This document shows positions 21,673 through 34,290 of a stretch of DNA of 64,000 nucleotides, piece by piece. The position numbers and the translations under genes are program-made. This stretch comes from Thermothelomyces thermophilus ATCC 42464 (taxonomy: Eukaryota > Ascomycota > Sordariomycetes > Sordariales > Chaetomiaceae). The notes beneath the pieces are model-generated. The model saw only the letters and a list, made by a program, of their open reading frames with translations. It did no database searches and had not been told where the DNA came from. Numbering within the stretch: position 1 is the first letter of the stretch; the number at the start of each line of letters is the position of its first letter. The stretch lies in contig NC_016476.1 in the NCBI RefSeq assembly GCF_000226095.1, positions 3,596,001 through 3,660,000 of the forward strand, read 5' to 3'.

Positions 21673-23831
21673 TCTTTCGACGTCGGTTAATAAGAAATAA
21701 GAAATGCCGTTATCGAGAGGTCAACGCTCCTGTGTAAGTCGTCGCATTCGGGCGGGATTGGGAAGCGCGTGTTGCAGGAGAGAAAAAAAACGAATAACAA
21801 TAAAATAAAATCAATTAGGAAAAAAAAAAAAAAGACCGGTGCGCCCGTCGCGGACTGATGAGAGGGTGGATTCGGGTCCGGTTAAAGATTGGGAAAGGGG
21901 CTTCCCAGCTAGTTAATCCAGCCCAGTACTTTTCCGTATGTGAGCTTTGTCCGGTCCGCTGCGTTTCAATGCATGGGCAAGGGGCCGCTCCTCAAGCCGG
22001 CCGGGCACGCTCCGGAGTCAGGACCGTGATATGTTGAGGATCTGGTCCGGGACTGCAGGTTTCCAGGGGCGGTCTCCGAGACTGAACTCGTGTCCTGTCC
22101 TGCGCACGAGAGGAAACTGTCGGCTCTCGCCATCAAGAGGGGTTCGTTTCCCTTCTTCGCGCGAGGCCGCAAATTTGCTCATGTGATCTCGGGAGGTCGT
22201 CTCCGCAGAGCTAGACCCCGTCAGGCCCGGCGCCAAGGGGTTTACCCCAGGATTCCTTCAGTACAACTTCTTGGCGGGGAAGCTTGAACATCCTGGGGAA
22301 TGTATCACAGTACCTACATGATTAACTAACTGCATACTCCGTATATTACTTCGAACATACACTACCAAGTACGGACATACTTGTCCAGTACGAATTCACA
22401 TGTCCATACTCCGCACATATATGCACTATGAGCGGAAGGACTCAAAGCTGGCGTTAACTGTGCGGAGTAGTAGCCGCAAGAGCGAAATACTACGCGGTTG
22501 GTGTATGCGGGGATGTTGGAGTCCAAGGGGGCAAAAGTGAGGGGATAAGGAGAGAAAAAGCGCGTGCAGACGCAGATGCCGTAAGGTAGTGGAGAACCAG
22601 GCAGAACACTCCAAGTTTTTCTTCTTCTTTGCTTGAAACAGTATGGCTCCGAATCACCGGTATGTTTTCCTCATTACATAGTATATCTGAAAGAGCCATC
22701 CACCGTCGTCGAGTACTTAGGGCATGGGCACGGAGTGATGGAGTGGCCAAATTCCCAGCCTCCCCCCAACCCCCGACACTACTCTGGTAGGGGGCCCTCG
22801 CCTCGAAATCCCAAAGTAGCAGTGGTTGGTGCGGTTGGCCGGCCGTTGGGTTTGGGAACTTCTGGAAGCCTTCCATGCGGCCACTAGTACGGATTACATA
22901 CACTACAACACCGCGCACCAAGCTATCACGCAGCACGCGGTACGACATTGACAATGGCCAGCTCCACCCGGCTTTACCGGAAACGAAAACCGCACAGATG
23001 AGGCAGGCTCCCGTTGGACAGTGCTCCACACGCTACACTGGAGAATCATGCAGGCCTTTGTTTTATTTTATTTATTTATTTTTTTTTTTTTTGGGGGGGG
23101 GGGGGTTGGGTTCAAGGGTTCAGGGGTGCTCAAGAAGGGCACGACAGCAACACGGAGTGGCTGCACAGCAAAGACCGAGCGCATGAGTACAGTGATGCGC
23201 GGCACCGCAGATCTCTCCGCTCCTGGCATTCTCCTCCCAGCCACTGTACCATGGTACTCTGTCTATAATGCGACACACTCGGCCGCAACCGGTGAAGAAA
23301 GATGTGGCGTGCGCTGCACAGATTGACTTTGTATGAAGTATGAAGCACCACGCCAGCATGAGTGGCTAGGTAAGGTAGTGCGTTCATCAATAACAAACCA
23401 TCTAATTAATTAATTATTCCATGTCCCGAACCCGCCGCCCCATGGTCGCCACTTGTAACCGTAGCCGCTAAACCACGGCATGTTGTATTAAAGTAGTATT
23501 CTTTGTGTACGTGACCTAATACCATCTATTAAATTGAGAGGAGGCGCCACAAGAGGGAGGAGGTTGAGTAACCCAGTGATGATTAGGAATCGTGGCTGTT
23601 GAAGGGAGTTCGACGAATTTTTTTTTCATGCCTTTCTCATCGTCCTTGTTTGGTCTTTCTCCCTCCTTTCTTCTTGCCGGCTTTTCATACTCTTAACACA
23701 TTTTCCACGTCTTCGCTCCTTCCTCTCTTATTACTTTCTACCAATATGTTAATTATATGATTTAATCGCTCTCTGCCCCTCCCCCCCACCCCTCCTCACC
23801 CTTCTTCCCGATTATTACCCATTCTCCAACG
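21673..23831. other. Intergenic, no gene seen
   Basis: About 2.16 kb between the coiled-coil gene start and the CHL1 stop. It has short frames, TACTCCGTA-type motifs near 22336 and the T14-G13 homopolymer at 23079-23105. The right end is pyrimidine-rich and probably holds the CHL1 3' UTR. Confidence 0.5.
23079..23105 (+). repeat. T14-G13 homopolymer junction
   Basis: Fourteen T residues (23079-23092) run directly into thirteen G residues (23093-23105). No coding frame of interest spans it. Such a junction is prone to length errors in both replication and sequencing. Confidence 0.9.
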
Positions 23832-26800
23832 TCACGCCTGCTCCCTCTTTCCCTTGAAGAACAGGTTTAATCCCCCCATAAGCCCCTGCAGCCCTTTCGC
23901 TTCCGCACCCTGCACCATTCCCGCCCGGATCCAGCCGGGCAGCTTCCCCCTGATCCGCTCCGTGCTAAACCGCCGATCGACGAGCACCACCGCCGCGTAG
24001 TCCCCGCGGTGCCGGATCGCCCGCCCGATGCTCTGGTTCACCGCCCTCATGCACGTGTTCTCGTAGAACTCCCTCGCCGCCTGCTTCGCCTGCGCCCGCG
24101 CCGCCGTCGCCGCCGCCTCCTCTCTCGCTCCTCCCGGTTGGCCATCATCATCATCACCGCCATCACCGCCATCGCCGCCGCCACCGACGAGCCGTGCCAG
24201 CGCCGTCGACTCGACGTACTCGAGCCTCGCTTTCCAGTCGGGAGCGTGGACGTTGGGGTAGGGCAGGCCGACCACGACGACGCAGCGGCCCAGCCGGTCG
24301 GAGAAATTGATGCCCTCCGAGAGCTTGCCGCCCACCACGCTGAGCAGGAGAGCGCCCCGCCCACCCGGCGGAGGAGGCTTGTCGGCTGGGTTCCTCCTAT
24401 CGGGCTGCCGCGGCGACAGGACGGCGGTGCTGTATTGCTGGAGGATGTCCTCGCTGGTGGCCCCCTTGGTCTCCCGGAAGACGGCCTTCTTCGCGGCGAG
24501 GCGGTCCCACAGCGTTGGTTGTTGTGTGGTGGTGGTGGTGGCGCCTGTTCCGGCTTCCTGCGTCTGCCATGCGGCCACGACCTGGTCGAGGTAGCCGTAG
24601 CTCGGGAAGAAGACGACCACCCCGTCCGGGACGACAGAACAGATGTTGAGGAGGACAAGGCCGAGTTGGCGGATCATGGCTGGCTCCTGGCGTCTTTGGA
24701 AACTGAATTCGAAACAGTCCGAAGCGCTCGGATCGCCTGACGGAGTTGGCTTAATGGAGGAGAGAGTCCAGCAAAAGAGGTTGGACGCCGGAATAACGTG
24801 GCCGCAGCTCAGAGTGGTGATCTTGTGTGACGGCAAAGCTGGGAAGAGGTGCATCTTGTAGTCTTCAAACGGTGACATTGTACCCCCGGCGAGGATGACA
24901 GCTCTTGCCGCTGATGCGATGGATGAGAAGGCATGCGTCGGAGACAGTAAGAGGTAGGAGAGTTTGATATCCCCCTGGTTCTCGGCGAGCTTTTCGTAGA
25001 ATATCCGACCCTCGGCACTGAGGTTTGTAAGTGCGGTCAAGAAGGATACAAGAGTATGGAGCACCGGTGTTGACGACGATCCGCGCTCGCCGCCCCCCGC
25101 AGATGAAGCTTCTTGGTCGTTTTCTGTGTGGGCGAGGTAACTTTGGACCTTGTATGCCAGCTTGGATTCCTGAATGTACTTGATCAGTTGGTACAGATTG
25201 ATTTGGTCTGCGCCGCGCGCCTTCAACACCGTGTTCGGGTCGACAATACCTTGGTCTCCCTACGTTATTATGCCTGTCAGCTTTGCTTGCCTCGTTCGTG
25301 ACGAACGAGAGAGAGAGAGAGACTTCGTGTTACCTTGGCACTGAGCTGCCCGTTCAGGCATTCGCTTAGTGACTCGACCACCCTGCCCACCTGCGCAACC
25401 ATAACACGGTTCTCCCCTTTCAGCTTCTTGCCGAACCGTTTCACATAGATTCCCAGCATCTGCCTCGCTCGCCGCAGCTCACTCAAGCAGATCTCGGCAG
25501 CGTAGACATTGGCAACCGCGTCCATGATGTTGTGTGCCTCGTCGATAATGACAACGTTTCCTTCGAGTGTGATGCCGAGGGCATCTCTGGCGCTCTTCTG
25601 CAGCAAGAGGGGGTAAGGCAGCGTGACGACTTCGGCCCCGGGGATTGCAGTCCGAGAGGCGTAGTACGGACACACTTGCAGCTCCTTGCCAACGCGGTAC
25701 AGGTCTTCGATATCGGGAACTGTCGCCAACGCTGCGTCCCGGAACTCATGTGTCTGCTTTAGGTTCTCGCTATTCGGCATGAACGGGCATCTCTCTTTGG
25801 CCGCTGACTGCTGAAGCTCGGTGCACCGGTCATTGATGCCAGATAGCGACCCGAGCCGCGCAACCGAAGGGTTGATGCATAGCTTCTGCCTCGATGATAG
25901 GGGAACCTGCTTGACTGTTTCTTTTCCGGGCTTCTCATCACCTCTTCCGCTGGAGGATATCACCCCGTCTGGAATCGACGCGGGAAACGCCGGCCGCCGC
26001 AGCTCCGAGATGAACTGTGTCAGCTGCGAGTGGGTGCGCGAAGTATAGTAGATCTGAAAAAGTTAGTCCAGTGGTTCGTCATGCCCATGTTTTTTTCTCT
26101 CTCTTCTAACTTTTCAGAGAAGACAGAAAGTGAAGAAGAGAGAGAAAATGAAAAGAAAATTGAAAAAAAAAAAAAAAAACTCACCTTGACTTCTTCTTCT
26201 ATCACCTCGTCCTCTGTCTCGTCCCTCCTCTTGCCGCCACCAAGCCCGACCTTCTCCATCAACGCCCTCGTCTCCCTGCTCAGACCGTCCTCCCATCCGC
26301 TCTCACCATCGGCGTCCCCCTCCCAGTCGGCAATCAGGAACTCCCTCTCCTCGTCGACCTCTTCGCTCCTCCTCTTGTCCGCCTCGGCGTGACCGCCGCC
26401 ACCGTCGTCGTCGCCGACCCTCGCCCGCTTCCGCCGCCCGCCGCCCTCCCTCGCCGCCTCCCTCTCGGCCTCCCGCTCCCGGGCCCGCACCCTCTCCAGC
26501 GCCCTCTCGCGTTCCTCCCACTCCCGCGCGAGCTCCTCCCGCTTCCGCCGCAGAGCCGCCTCCACCATCCACTCGGGCTCGCCCCGCATGCCGGCCGAGA
26601 CGGCCTCGAACGAGGCCTCGTACCGGCTGCGCTTGTGGGCGCGCAGCCAGGTGAGGGTGGCGCAGATCAGGGAGAGGGATTTCCCCTTTTTTGTTTCATT
26701 CGCGATTAATTAGAGACCCCGGTCAGTATTGGACCCTTTGGTTTATATTTCTTTTTTTTTTTTTGGTAATTACAGACATGGTTCGATGAAACTGAAATTT

Positions 26801-26967
26801 GACTGCGGAAAGTTATTTAGGGTACATACCGTGCCAGTTGGACTCTCTAGGATACCGACTTGGCCATCCCCCTTTTCGAGGACATCATAAACGGTGCGCA
26901 TGAATTCGAGTTGCACATCGTAAGGTGTGTAAGGATGGTGAAAGTTGGTTGGGACGTTGGAGGGCAT
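23832..26967 (-). CDS. CHL1: ATP-dependent DNA helicase CHL1 (DDX11 family)
   Basis: Four exons: 26830-26967, 26185-26685, 25334-26053 and 23832-25259. All joins are in phase 0 and give 928 residues. The protein opens with HHPYTPYDVQLEFMR, then the Walker A motif SPTGTGKS, which the first intron splits between Thr and Gly. The Fe-S region shows RCTELQQ, RCPFMPN and VCPYYASR. The DEAH box is VVIIDEAHNIMD. Motif V is VVGGKLSEGINF and motif VI is QSIGRAIRHRGDY. CHL1 is a 5'-3' superfamily-2 Fe-S helicase in the nucleus that supports sister-chromatid cohesion during replication. Exon 2 adds an Arg/Glu-rich charged insertion (about residues 70-200), the variable part of this family. It is followed directly by CDC7 on the same strand, 335 bp upstream. 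High confidence. Confidence 0.95.
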
Positions 26968-27302
26968 TTGGGGCCGATTTCGTTCATTTTCAACTCCTGG
27001 TTCGGTCTGGGGGGTGAGAAAAAATTAATTATAGAGAGAAAGAGTGCTCCCCAATTGTTTGGCTGGGAAGGTGCCGGCTGGATGTGTTATTAACTATGGG
27101 GCGGCCTTTTGAAACTGGTTATTTAAGCGCTGGGGTACAGATTACAGCAAGTCACGTGCCTCAGAAGGAGCAGAGAGATGCGGAAGCAATACGTTCAACA
27201 ATGGGATATCAAATGATGCACGGAACTCCAGACAACCCTACCAGAGCATGCTCCTAGATGATGATACAGTCAAGTAACGCCCAACTCCCAGATAATGCCC
27301 GC
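26968..27302. promoter_or_regulatory. Intergenic, CHL1 promoter and CDC7 3' end
   Basis: 335 bp between the CDC7 stop and the CHL1 start, both on the minus strand. It should hold the CHL1 promoter and the CDC7 terminator region. I see no distinct element. Confidence 0.45.
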
Positions 27303-28843
27303 TCAAGCCTTCAACATGTCCATTTCGTCGTCATCGCCGGTATTACTCGCTGCATCCACCGACTCGTCGAGTCCCATCCGCAGGAACGGGTGCTTCAATG
27401 CATCCTCGGCGCTAATGCGTCGGCTTGGGTCTAGTTCCATGCACCGCGAGAGAAACTGAATGGCAAGCTTCTCGTCATCACTGAGCTTATCATTGGTTTC
27501 GCTCCGTCCGGTGCTCCACAAGATGATACCCTCAAAACTGAAACCGGACCTCCCGATGGTAGGGATCGTCGTCTCTAGCATGCACCCGTGTAGTAGAGCA
27601 GCAGCTTGCATGCGTTGCCGCCCGAAAATAGTGGCGATCTCAATCATCGCCTCAACGTCGTCGGCTGAGTTGAAGAAGGGGAACCGCCGGGATAAGATGG
27701 TCAGCAGGATGACCCCGGCGCTCCAGATGTCAATCTTGGTAGTCTGCTCCGTGCACTTGAAGAGTACTTCGGGCGCCCGGAACCCCCGCGTGCCCGCGCG
27801 GTTCGCCCGCCGCGCGGGGCGCGTATCCTCCCGAAGGTATGCGCCCTTCTTCTCACTGCTGATCAGCGGCCGTAGCTTCGCCTTGCGGGCTACGGGGTCG
27901 TCGTGGCAGACACACGGTCTGCAGTCGTACCCCTCACGCTCGGCAAGGCCGAAATCGACCAGGACGCCGCGGCGGGTCTCCGGGTCGTACAAAAAGTTTG
28001 TCGGTTTAATGTCGCGGTGGAGAATGTTGTGAGAGTGCACGCTCGCTAGTGCGGTAAAGAGTGACCGCAGGTAGATCGCCATGTCCGGCACCGTCATTTT
28101 ACGGAAGTAGTCGCGGAAGTCTGCATGTCGAAAATAGGGGAGGATGGCGACCACCTGGTCTGTGGAGCGGAAAGCGGTGATGAGGGGGCATACCGAGTCG
28201 CATCCGCGTAGGTCGTGCAGAAGCTCCAGCTCGTTGAGGATGCGGCTTGGAGAGGACGTGACATAGATCTTCTTGATGGCCACATATTTGGGTTTGCGAC
28301 GGCGTTGTGGTTGGGACTCGTGGCTCGGGGCTGTGCCGGACTGGCTGGCGGAGTTCTTCAACGGGGGCGGCGTCCACTTGTCTAGCTCCTTGTCCGGATC
28401 CCACGAGTTGTCGTATTTGTCGTAGGCCAAGTCCTCGGCTTTGTATACGGTCGAGAAGGTTCCTAGAGTACACGTAACGTTAGTTCCAGCATCCCAGCGC
28501 GTGATGGGAGACGGGACGGAAGATGCCGACCTTCACCAATCCGCTTGATCAGACGGTACTTTTGCCGAAATCCCACAAAGGCATTCTGCAGCTTCACCAT
28601 GTCTTGCTGGAAGTGGCTGTCGTCGTCTGGCGGCTCGTCTTCTGAGCTATCTGAATAATCCGAGTTCTGGCCATCCTCCTCGAGCGGCTCGTTCTCTTGT
28701 TCTGCCTCGTCCTCGTCCTGCAGAGCGCTCTCGTTCATCTCTGTGTCTTCGGTGGAGGGTGCATCTTCATGGATTCGGAACGACTGGGAATCTGCTTGAA
28801 AGGAGTCCACGTGGCGGCTACGTGAAGGCATGACTGTCGCCAT
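27303..28843 (-). CDS. CDC7: Cell-cycle protein kinase CDC7 (Hsk1)
   Basis: Two exons, 28531-28843 and 27303-28462, give 490 residues. The intron (28463-28530) has an unusual GTCGGC donor and a CTAAC branch site. It is needed to restore the glycine loop IGEG-TFSTVYKAEDL. Further kinase marks are VAIKKIYV (ATP Lys), HRDIKPTNFLYD (catalytic loop), VDFGLAE (the DFG motif), GTRGFRAPEVLF and IDIWSAGVILL. Between DFG and APE is a long Arg/Lys-rich insert, typical of the Cdc7 family. The N-terminal 85 residues are acidic and Ser-rich. With its Dbf4 partner this kinase phosphorylates MCM helicase to fire replication origins. Start chosen at MATVMPSRS because upstream in-frame codons lack family similarity. 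It is divergent from condensin CND1 across 666 bp. High confidence. Confidence 0.94.
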
Positions 28844-29509
28844 GACGGGCGCTCGTCGACTGTCGGAAGTTGCAAAGTGAGACCCGCAAGGAAAAATGGA
28901 AAAAAGAGGTAGACGCTCTCTCCACTCGGCCAAAGCAGGCGAGGGCTATTGGTGGTGCGTGAGCCGTAGGATGCTGCAAAGCTCGCAGGATGCGATATGC
29001 CAGTTTGCCCAAAAGCCGGGCCAATTGGCGTGTCTGCGGTGCAGAACCAAGGAGTGTGTGACTTTGGATCGGAAACGTTTCTGCATCGAGGAATGAGGAA
29101 TGGAAGGGAACTTTGCGCTGAAAGGCAGATCTTGGAGGGGCACACAGCACGGGCCATCCAGAGACGCGACCACCCGCAAGGAACGCGACTGGCTGCAGCC
29201 GCTTGAGGTCAACAAACAAATTGCGCCGTTGCTAGGGATCCCCCCACACTGCACAAAGCGCTGCAGGAACCCAACGAGGGAGGGGCCGAATCTGTGTTTG
29301 CTGTGCGACAACAACAGCGACAACACAACAAGTGCCAAGTGCGGGCAGCCGACTCGTGCATCAACCGTGACAGCCCGCAGCCACGATAAAAATTCTTAAT
29401 TACCTTATTTAGTGAAACAAGTGGTTTCTTTCTTTTTTTTTTCGGTCTTTTTCCCACAACATTTCCAACTGGCCCTCCCCGCGACAGCCCTCATCGGCCG
29501 TTGTCCGCC
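28844..29509. promoter_or_regulatory. Divergent promoter shared by CDC7 and CND1
   Basis: 666 bp between the start codons of CDC7 (minus) and CND1 (plus). Two ACGCGA copies lie at 29164-29169 and 29183-29188. They resemble the ACGCGT core bound by the G1/S factor MBF but are not exact. No other element stands out, and no conserved coding exon is visible. Shared regulation is an inference from position. Confidence 0.55.
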
Positions 29510-32500
29510 ATGGACAGCGTCAACTTCGACATCAACGATGCGCTCAAGCATTATATGAGCGATCCTGCCGGAATCCCGACGCCCGAGGCCGACAGCGCGC
29601 TCCTTGACTGCGAGAATGACCCCGACTCGCTGACCGATAACGCTGTGATCAACGCGGTCCTGAACCCCATCGTGGACGCTGTGGCCGAGAACCCAGATGC
29701 CATCACACGTAGCAGCATCTTTGACTCGCTGCAGTTTCTTCTAAAGTGTGCACCCATCTCCTCTGTTCCCCTCACACCATCCGATAGAGACACGCCGATG
29801 CTGGCAGACCACACACACAACCCTGCCCAGCCCGCGCGTGCTCTGGGTTCTGGCGCCGCAGACCGTCTTTTAAGCGATCCTGATTCTGAGCTGTTCAAAC
29901 AATCCAGGTACACCTCCTTCCTCTCGGCGCACGCTCTGAGCAAGATCTTTGACCTGATCACATCCGGGCTGGCCGCCGAGGCCGACGTCATCCACCATGA
30001 CCTCGAGTCGGACGAGCAAGAGCTCATCGCGCACCACAAGCAGCTCCTCGAGATGTACGGCTTTCTGTTGCAGTGGACCATTGCCGCCGTGGAGACCAAG
30101 GCTGCCGAGAAGTCGTCGACAACGGTGCCCACGAGGGGTCGCGGGAAGCCCAAGAGCAGGAAGGATCTCGGCAAAGACGGGACGTGGGATTCGACTGCAC
30201 AGTTGGAAACCGCACTGAACACAATGTGCAAGGTGCTGAGGTTAAAACTGGCCAAGATTTTCCTGACGACGTCGGAGCGCGACACTTTCATCGGACTGCT
30301 CACCCGCCCCGTGTACATGATCCTCGAGAGCGAGCAGCGCGTCAAGAGCACCAGCATTCGGATGCACGTCTTCAAAGTGCTCTGCATCGCCGTCAAGCAC
30401 CATGGACACGGATACGGTGGGTTCGCTGTGCACCTAGCCGAGCGAAACGCTGACTCTTCCTAGCTGCGCAAATTTCCATTGTCCAGAATCTGACGTACTT
30501 TGAGCACCTGTCGGAACCCATGGCCGAGTTCCTGCACATTCTGGCGGAGCAATACGATTACCCACAACTGGCGGATGAAATCTTGCGAGAACTCAGCAAC
30601 AAGGAGTTCAACAGCAATGACACCAAGGGGCCAAAGTCTGTTTCGGCCTTCATGGTTAGACTGTCTGAGTTGGCCCCTAGGTTGGTCATCAAGCAGGTTA
30701 CCCTGTTGGCGAAGCAGCTGGATAGTGAGGTATGTTGTGTACACCGGCAGACGGTTGGAGCCGTACACTGACAGGCATAGTCGTACACCTTGCGCTGCGC
30801 CCTGATTGAGGTTTTTGGCAACATGCTCGCCCACCTCAGCAAATCGGAGGAGCGAGGCGAGAACCACAAGTCGCAGATGAACGCGTTCTTTGACGTGCTC
30901 GAAGAGCGTTTCCTCGACATCAATCCGTATTGTCGGTGCAGAACAATCCAGGTCTATATCAAGCTCTGCGAGCTGGAACAAAAGTTCCCGAAGCGGAGGC
31001 AACGGGCGGCCGAACTGGCCTGCCGTAGCCTCGAGGACAAGAGCAGCCACGTCAGGAGGAATGCCATCAAGTTGCTTGCCACCCTGATTCGCACACATCC
31101 CTTCACTGCCCTTCATGGCGCACAGCTCGCGAGGAAGGACTGGCAGGAGCGCCTGGACAAGGTCGATGCAGAGCTCAACGCCCTGAAGCCGCCTGTTGAT
31201 GCACCAGGTCTCGACGGCAACAATGGAAACACGACGGTAGATCAGGGCTTGCTTGACGATGCCACCCAAATCGAGTCCCCGAGAAAGCAGGCTGCCGAAA
31301 TGACCGAGGAGGAAAAGATGGCCGCCATACAGAAAGCTCAAGAGGAAGCAGCTACCTCCGAGGCAATCGAGAAGCTCACCCTCACCAAGCGGTACTACAC
31401 CGAAGCGCTGAAGTTCATTGACGTTCTTCATGAGGCGACTGGGATAATATGCCAGCTCCTCGGCTCCAGGAATAAGAGCGAAGTCATCGAAGCCATGGAC
31501 TACTTCGAAATCGGCGACGCATACAATATCGAGCAAAACAAGGTCGGCATTCGCCGCATGCTTCGGCTCATCTGGACGAAGGGCAACAGTGACGAAGGCA
31601 AGGGTGTCCAAACGCACCTCATCGAATGTTACAAGAGACTCTTCTTTGAAGCTCCTGACAGCTTCAGCCCCAACGATGCCGCCAATTACATTGCGAGGAA
31701 CATGATGAGCTTGACTTTTGGCGCGACCCCTGCCGAACTCACATCGCTCGAGCAGCTGCTGAGCACCATGATGAAGCAAGGCATGATCCCAGATCTTGTC
31801 ATTGCCAAGTTGTGGCAGGTGTATGGTGTGCAGAGGCGGGAGATCTCTAGGAAGCAAAGGCGAGGTGCCATCATTGTGCTGGGCATGCTCGCCACCGCAA
31901 GTCCGGAAATTGTCGTCGGCGAGATAGAGACAATGCTGCGCACTGGGCTTGGAGCTCACGGCCGCGCCGACTTGCAGCTCGCCAAGTACACCTGCATCGC
32001 TCTGCGTCGGATCAACCCTACTGGTCGCCAAACGAAGGAGTCCACCACCAAGTTCTCCAGGCTGCCAAATGACCACGCCGTGCTGGTCCGTCTGGCTGCC
32101 ATCACCGAGGTGCCTACTGATAGCAAGGAGTGGTATGGCGTGGCTGAGCAGGCTATCAACGCCATTTACACGCTCTCCAGACACCCAGACGTCCTCTGCT
32201 CAGAACTCATCCGCCGCAAGACGAGGGCCGTCTTTTCTCGCACGAATTCGCCTGCGGGCTCACAGCCCAGCTCTCGTCCCGCTTCTCGCGACGAGACCCA
32301 GCCGGCTCCCAGCCCTTCCTCCCCGGCCGAAGGTGGAGAAGGCGATCCCACCGTCCCTGCGTCGCAGCAAACGCCTGCTAGCCCGCCCAAGAAAGATAAC
32401 AAAAACAACACGGTTGGCCTCTCCCAGCTCCTCTTCATTGTCGGGCACGTTGCGATCAAACAGATCGTGCACCTCGAACTCTGCGAACTCGACTTCAAGC

Positions 32501-33531
32501 GCCGCAAACAGGAGAAGGAAAAGTCCGCCGCAGCCAACGGCCGGTCCTCTCTCGGCGCAAGCACTTCCAGCCGGCGCTCCGTCTCCCATGCCAAGGACAA
32601 ATCCAAGGTTGGCGACGAGGGCGACGAGCTCGACCTGATTGGCGGCACGACTGAGGACGACTTTACAGAGGCCATGGCGCACATCCGTGAGCGCGAGCTC
32701 CTCTACGGCCCCAACTCGCTGCTCGCTCACTTCGGACCTATGGTCAGCGAGATATGCGCCAACAACACCACGTACCGCGACCGCAACCTCCAGCAAGCCG
32801 CGACCCTGTGCCTCGCCAAGCTCATGTGCGTCTCGTCCGAGTATTGCGAGGCCAATCTCCCGCTGCTCATCACCATCATGGAGCGCTCCACGGACGCGAC
32901 GGTGCGCAGCAACGCCGTCATCGCTCTCGGAGACATGGCCGTCTGCTTTAACCACCTGATCGACGAGAACACGGACTTCCTGTATCGCCGCCTGGCTGAC
33001 CCGGAGCCCATGGTCAAGCGGACCTGCCTGATGACGCTGACGTTCCTTATCCTGGCCGGCCAGGTCAAGGTCAAGGGCCAGCTGGGCGAGATGGCCAAAT
33101 GTCTCGAGGACGAGGACAAGCGGATCGCCGACCTCGCGCGCATGTTCTTTACCGAGCTCAGCACCAAGGACAATGCCGTGTATAATCACTTTGTCGACAT
33201 GTTCAGTCTGTTGTCTGCCGATCGTCGGATTGACGAAGAGAGTTTCCGGAGAATCGTTCGCTTCTTGCTCGGGTTTGTGGAGAAGGTGAGCTGCGACCGC
33301 CGTTTTGTTCTTGCGTGTTGGCACGCATGTGAATTGTCGAATGCTAATGCCGAAAAATAGGACAAGCACGCCAAGCAGTTGGCGGACAAGCTGGCCGCCA
33401 GACTGCCGCGGTGTGAAAATGAGCGGCAATGGAACGATGTTGCATTTGCGCTCAGCCTGTTGCAGCACAAGAACGACGACATCACGAAGCTGGTGTCGGA
33501 AGGGTTCAAGGTGGTCCAGGCTCCAGCGTAG
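29510..33531 (+). CDS. cnd1: Condensin complex subunit 1 (Cnd1/Ycs4, CAP-D2)
   Basis: Four exons: 29510-30416, 30464-30729, 30781-33285 and 33361-33531. The joined frame is 1283 codons, 1282 residues, close to the usual length of this subunit. The N-terminus MDSVNFDINDALKHYM, the segment MYGFLLQWTIAAVE, and the HEAT-repeat C-terminal part (SLLAHFGPMVSEICANN, NAVIALGDMAVCFNHLID, DPEPMVKRTCLMTLTFLIL) identify the family. It is the large HEAT-repeat subunit that binds DNA and the kleisin in condensin I and compacts mitotic chromosomes. A disordered, Ser/Pro/Lys-rich linker lies at about residues 790-910. Start taken at the first ATG of the frame (29510). It is divergent from CDC7. High confidence; the 47-50-nt first two introns are short but canonical. 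Confidence 0.95.
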
Positions 33532-34290
33532 AATGGCTTTTGTTTCAAACCTTCGGTGGTTAGTTGGCGTTGCAACGTGCGTTGCGGGCGTTCGGCGCGG
33601 GAGGCTGGCACTGGGGCTATATGGTTGTTAGGATACGGTAATAGGTCGGGTGGAACTTGTTTCTTCTCTGGTTGTGTTGTGCCGGGTTCTGCTGCAATTG
33701 ACATGAGACACGTAGACGGTAGCAATGATCTTCAAGGGCCACATCCCTTTCTCGAGAGCATTGATGCAACTAGATCTATCGCCTCTATACCTACCATGCC
33801 AGCAGAACGGCAAGGGTTGGGATGTAACACATAGCACAGAGCACCGCTCCTGTGGTTTTCTGGATTGAGCATGTACTACGTATGGGATCCGGGCCGGAAT
33901 TCGGTGGGCTGGTGATGCTTTGGTCACCCAGTTCCACCGTGCCTCATGAGCATCGATGAAGGCTATCTCCGGGATCCGCTTCTGCTCGGTTACGTCAATT
34001 TCGTTGAGGTAGGTATATCGTCGGCCAAAGCCAAATATTTGCATAAAGCCAAATAGATAACTGCTCTCGATGGCATTAGTCGCGTTCACTGTTGATGAGC
34101 AACGTTCGACGCGAGCAGGCGGACAAAATCGTGCCAAAACCCTTTCTTTCATCCATCTACCACCGATTATTTACATCCACCCAGAAGCTCGTAGCTCCGG
34201 GCATCTATCGGAACATGAATTGCTCTCCGTTCTGCCAAAGAGCTGTAATCCGTTGATAGAGCTCACCACCCCCGTATCAACCATCTCAAC
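33532..34290. other. Convergent intergenic stretch, no gene seen
   Basis: About 760 bp between the stops of CND1 (plus) and the NDUFA13 gene (minus). It would contain both 3' ends. No exon or RNA gene is supported. Confidence 0.5.

Noticed and set aside
24009-24740. Plus-strand frame opposite CHL1
   Set aside because: It lies opposite conserved helicase motifs and has the low-complexity character of antisense GC-rich sequence.
30460-32184. Long open frame antisense to the condensin gene
   Set aside because: It mirrors the Cnd1 coding sequence, has no domain or splice support, and its codon pattern is that of the opposite strand.
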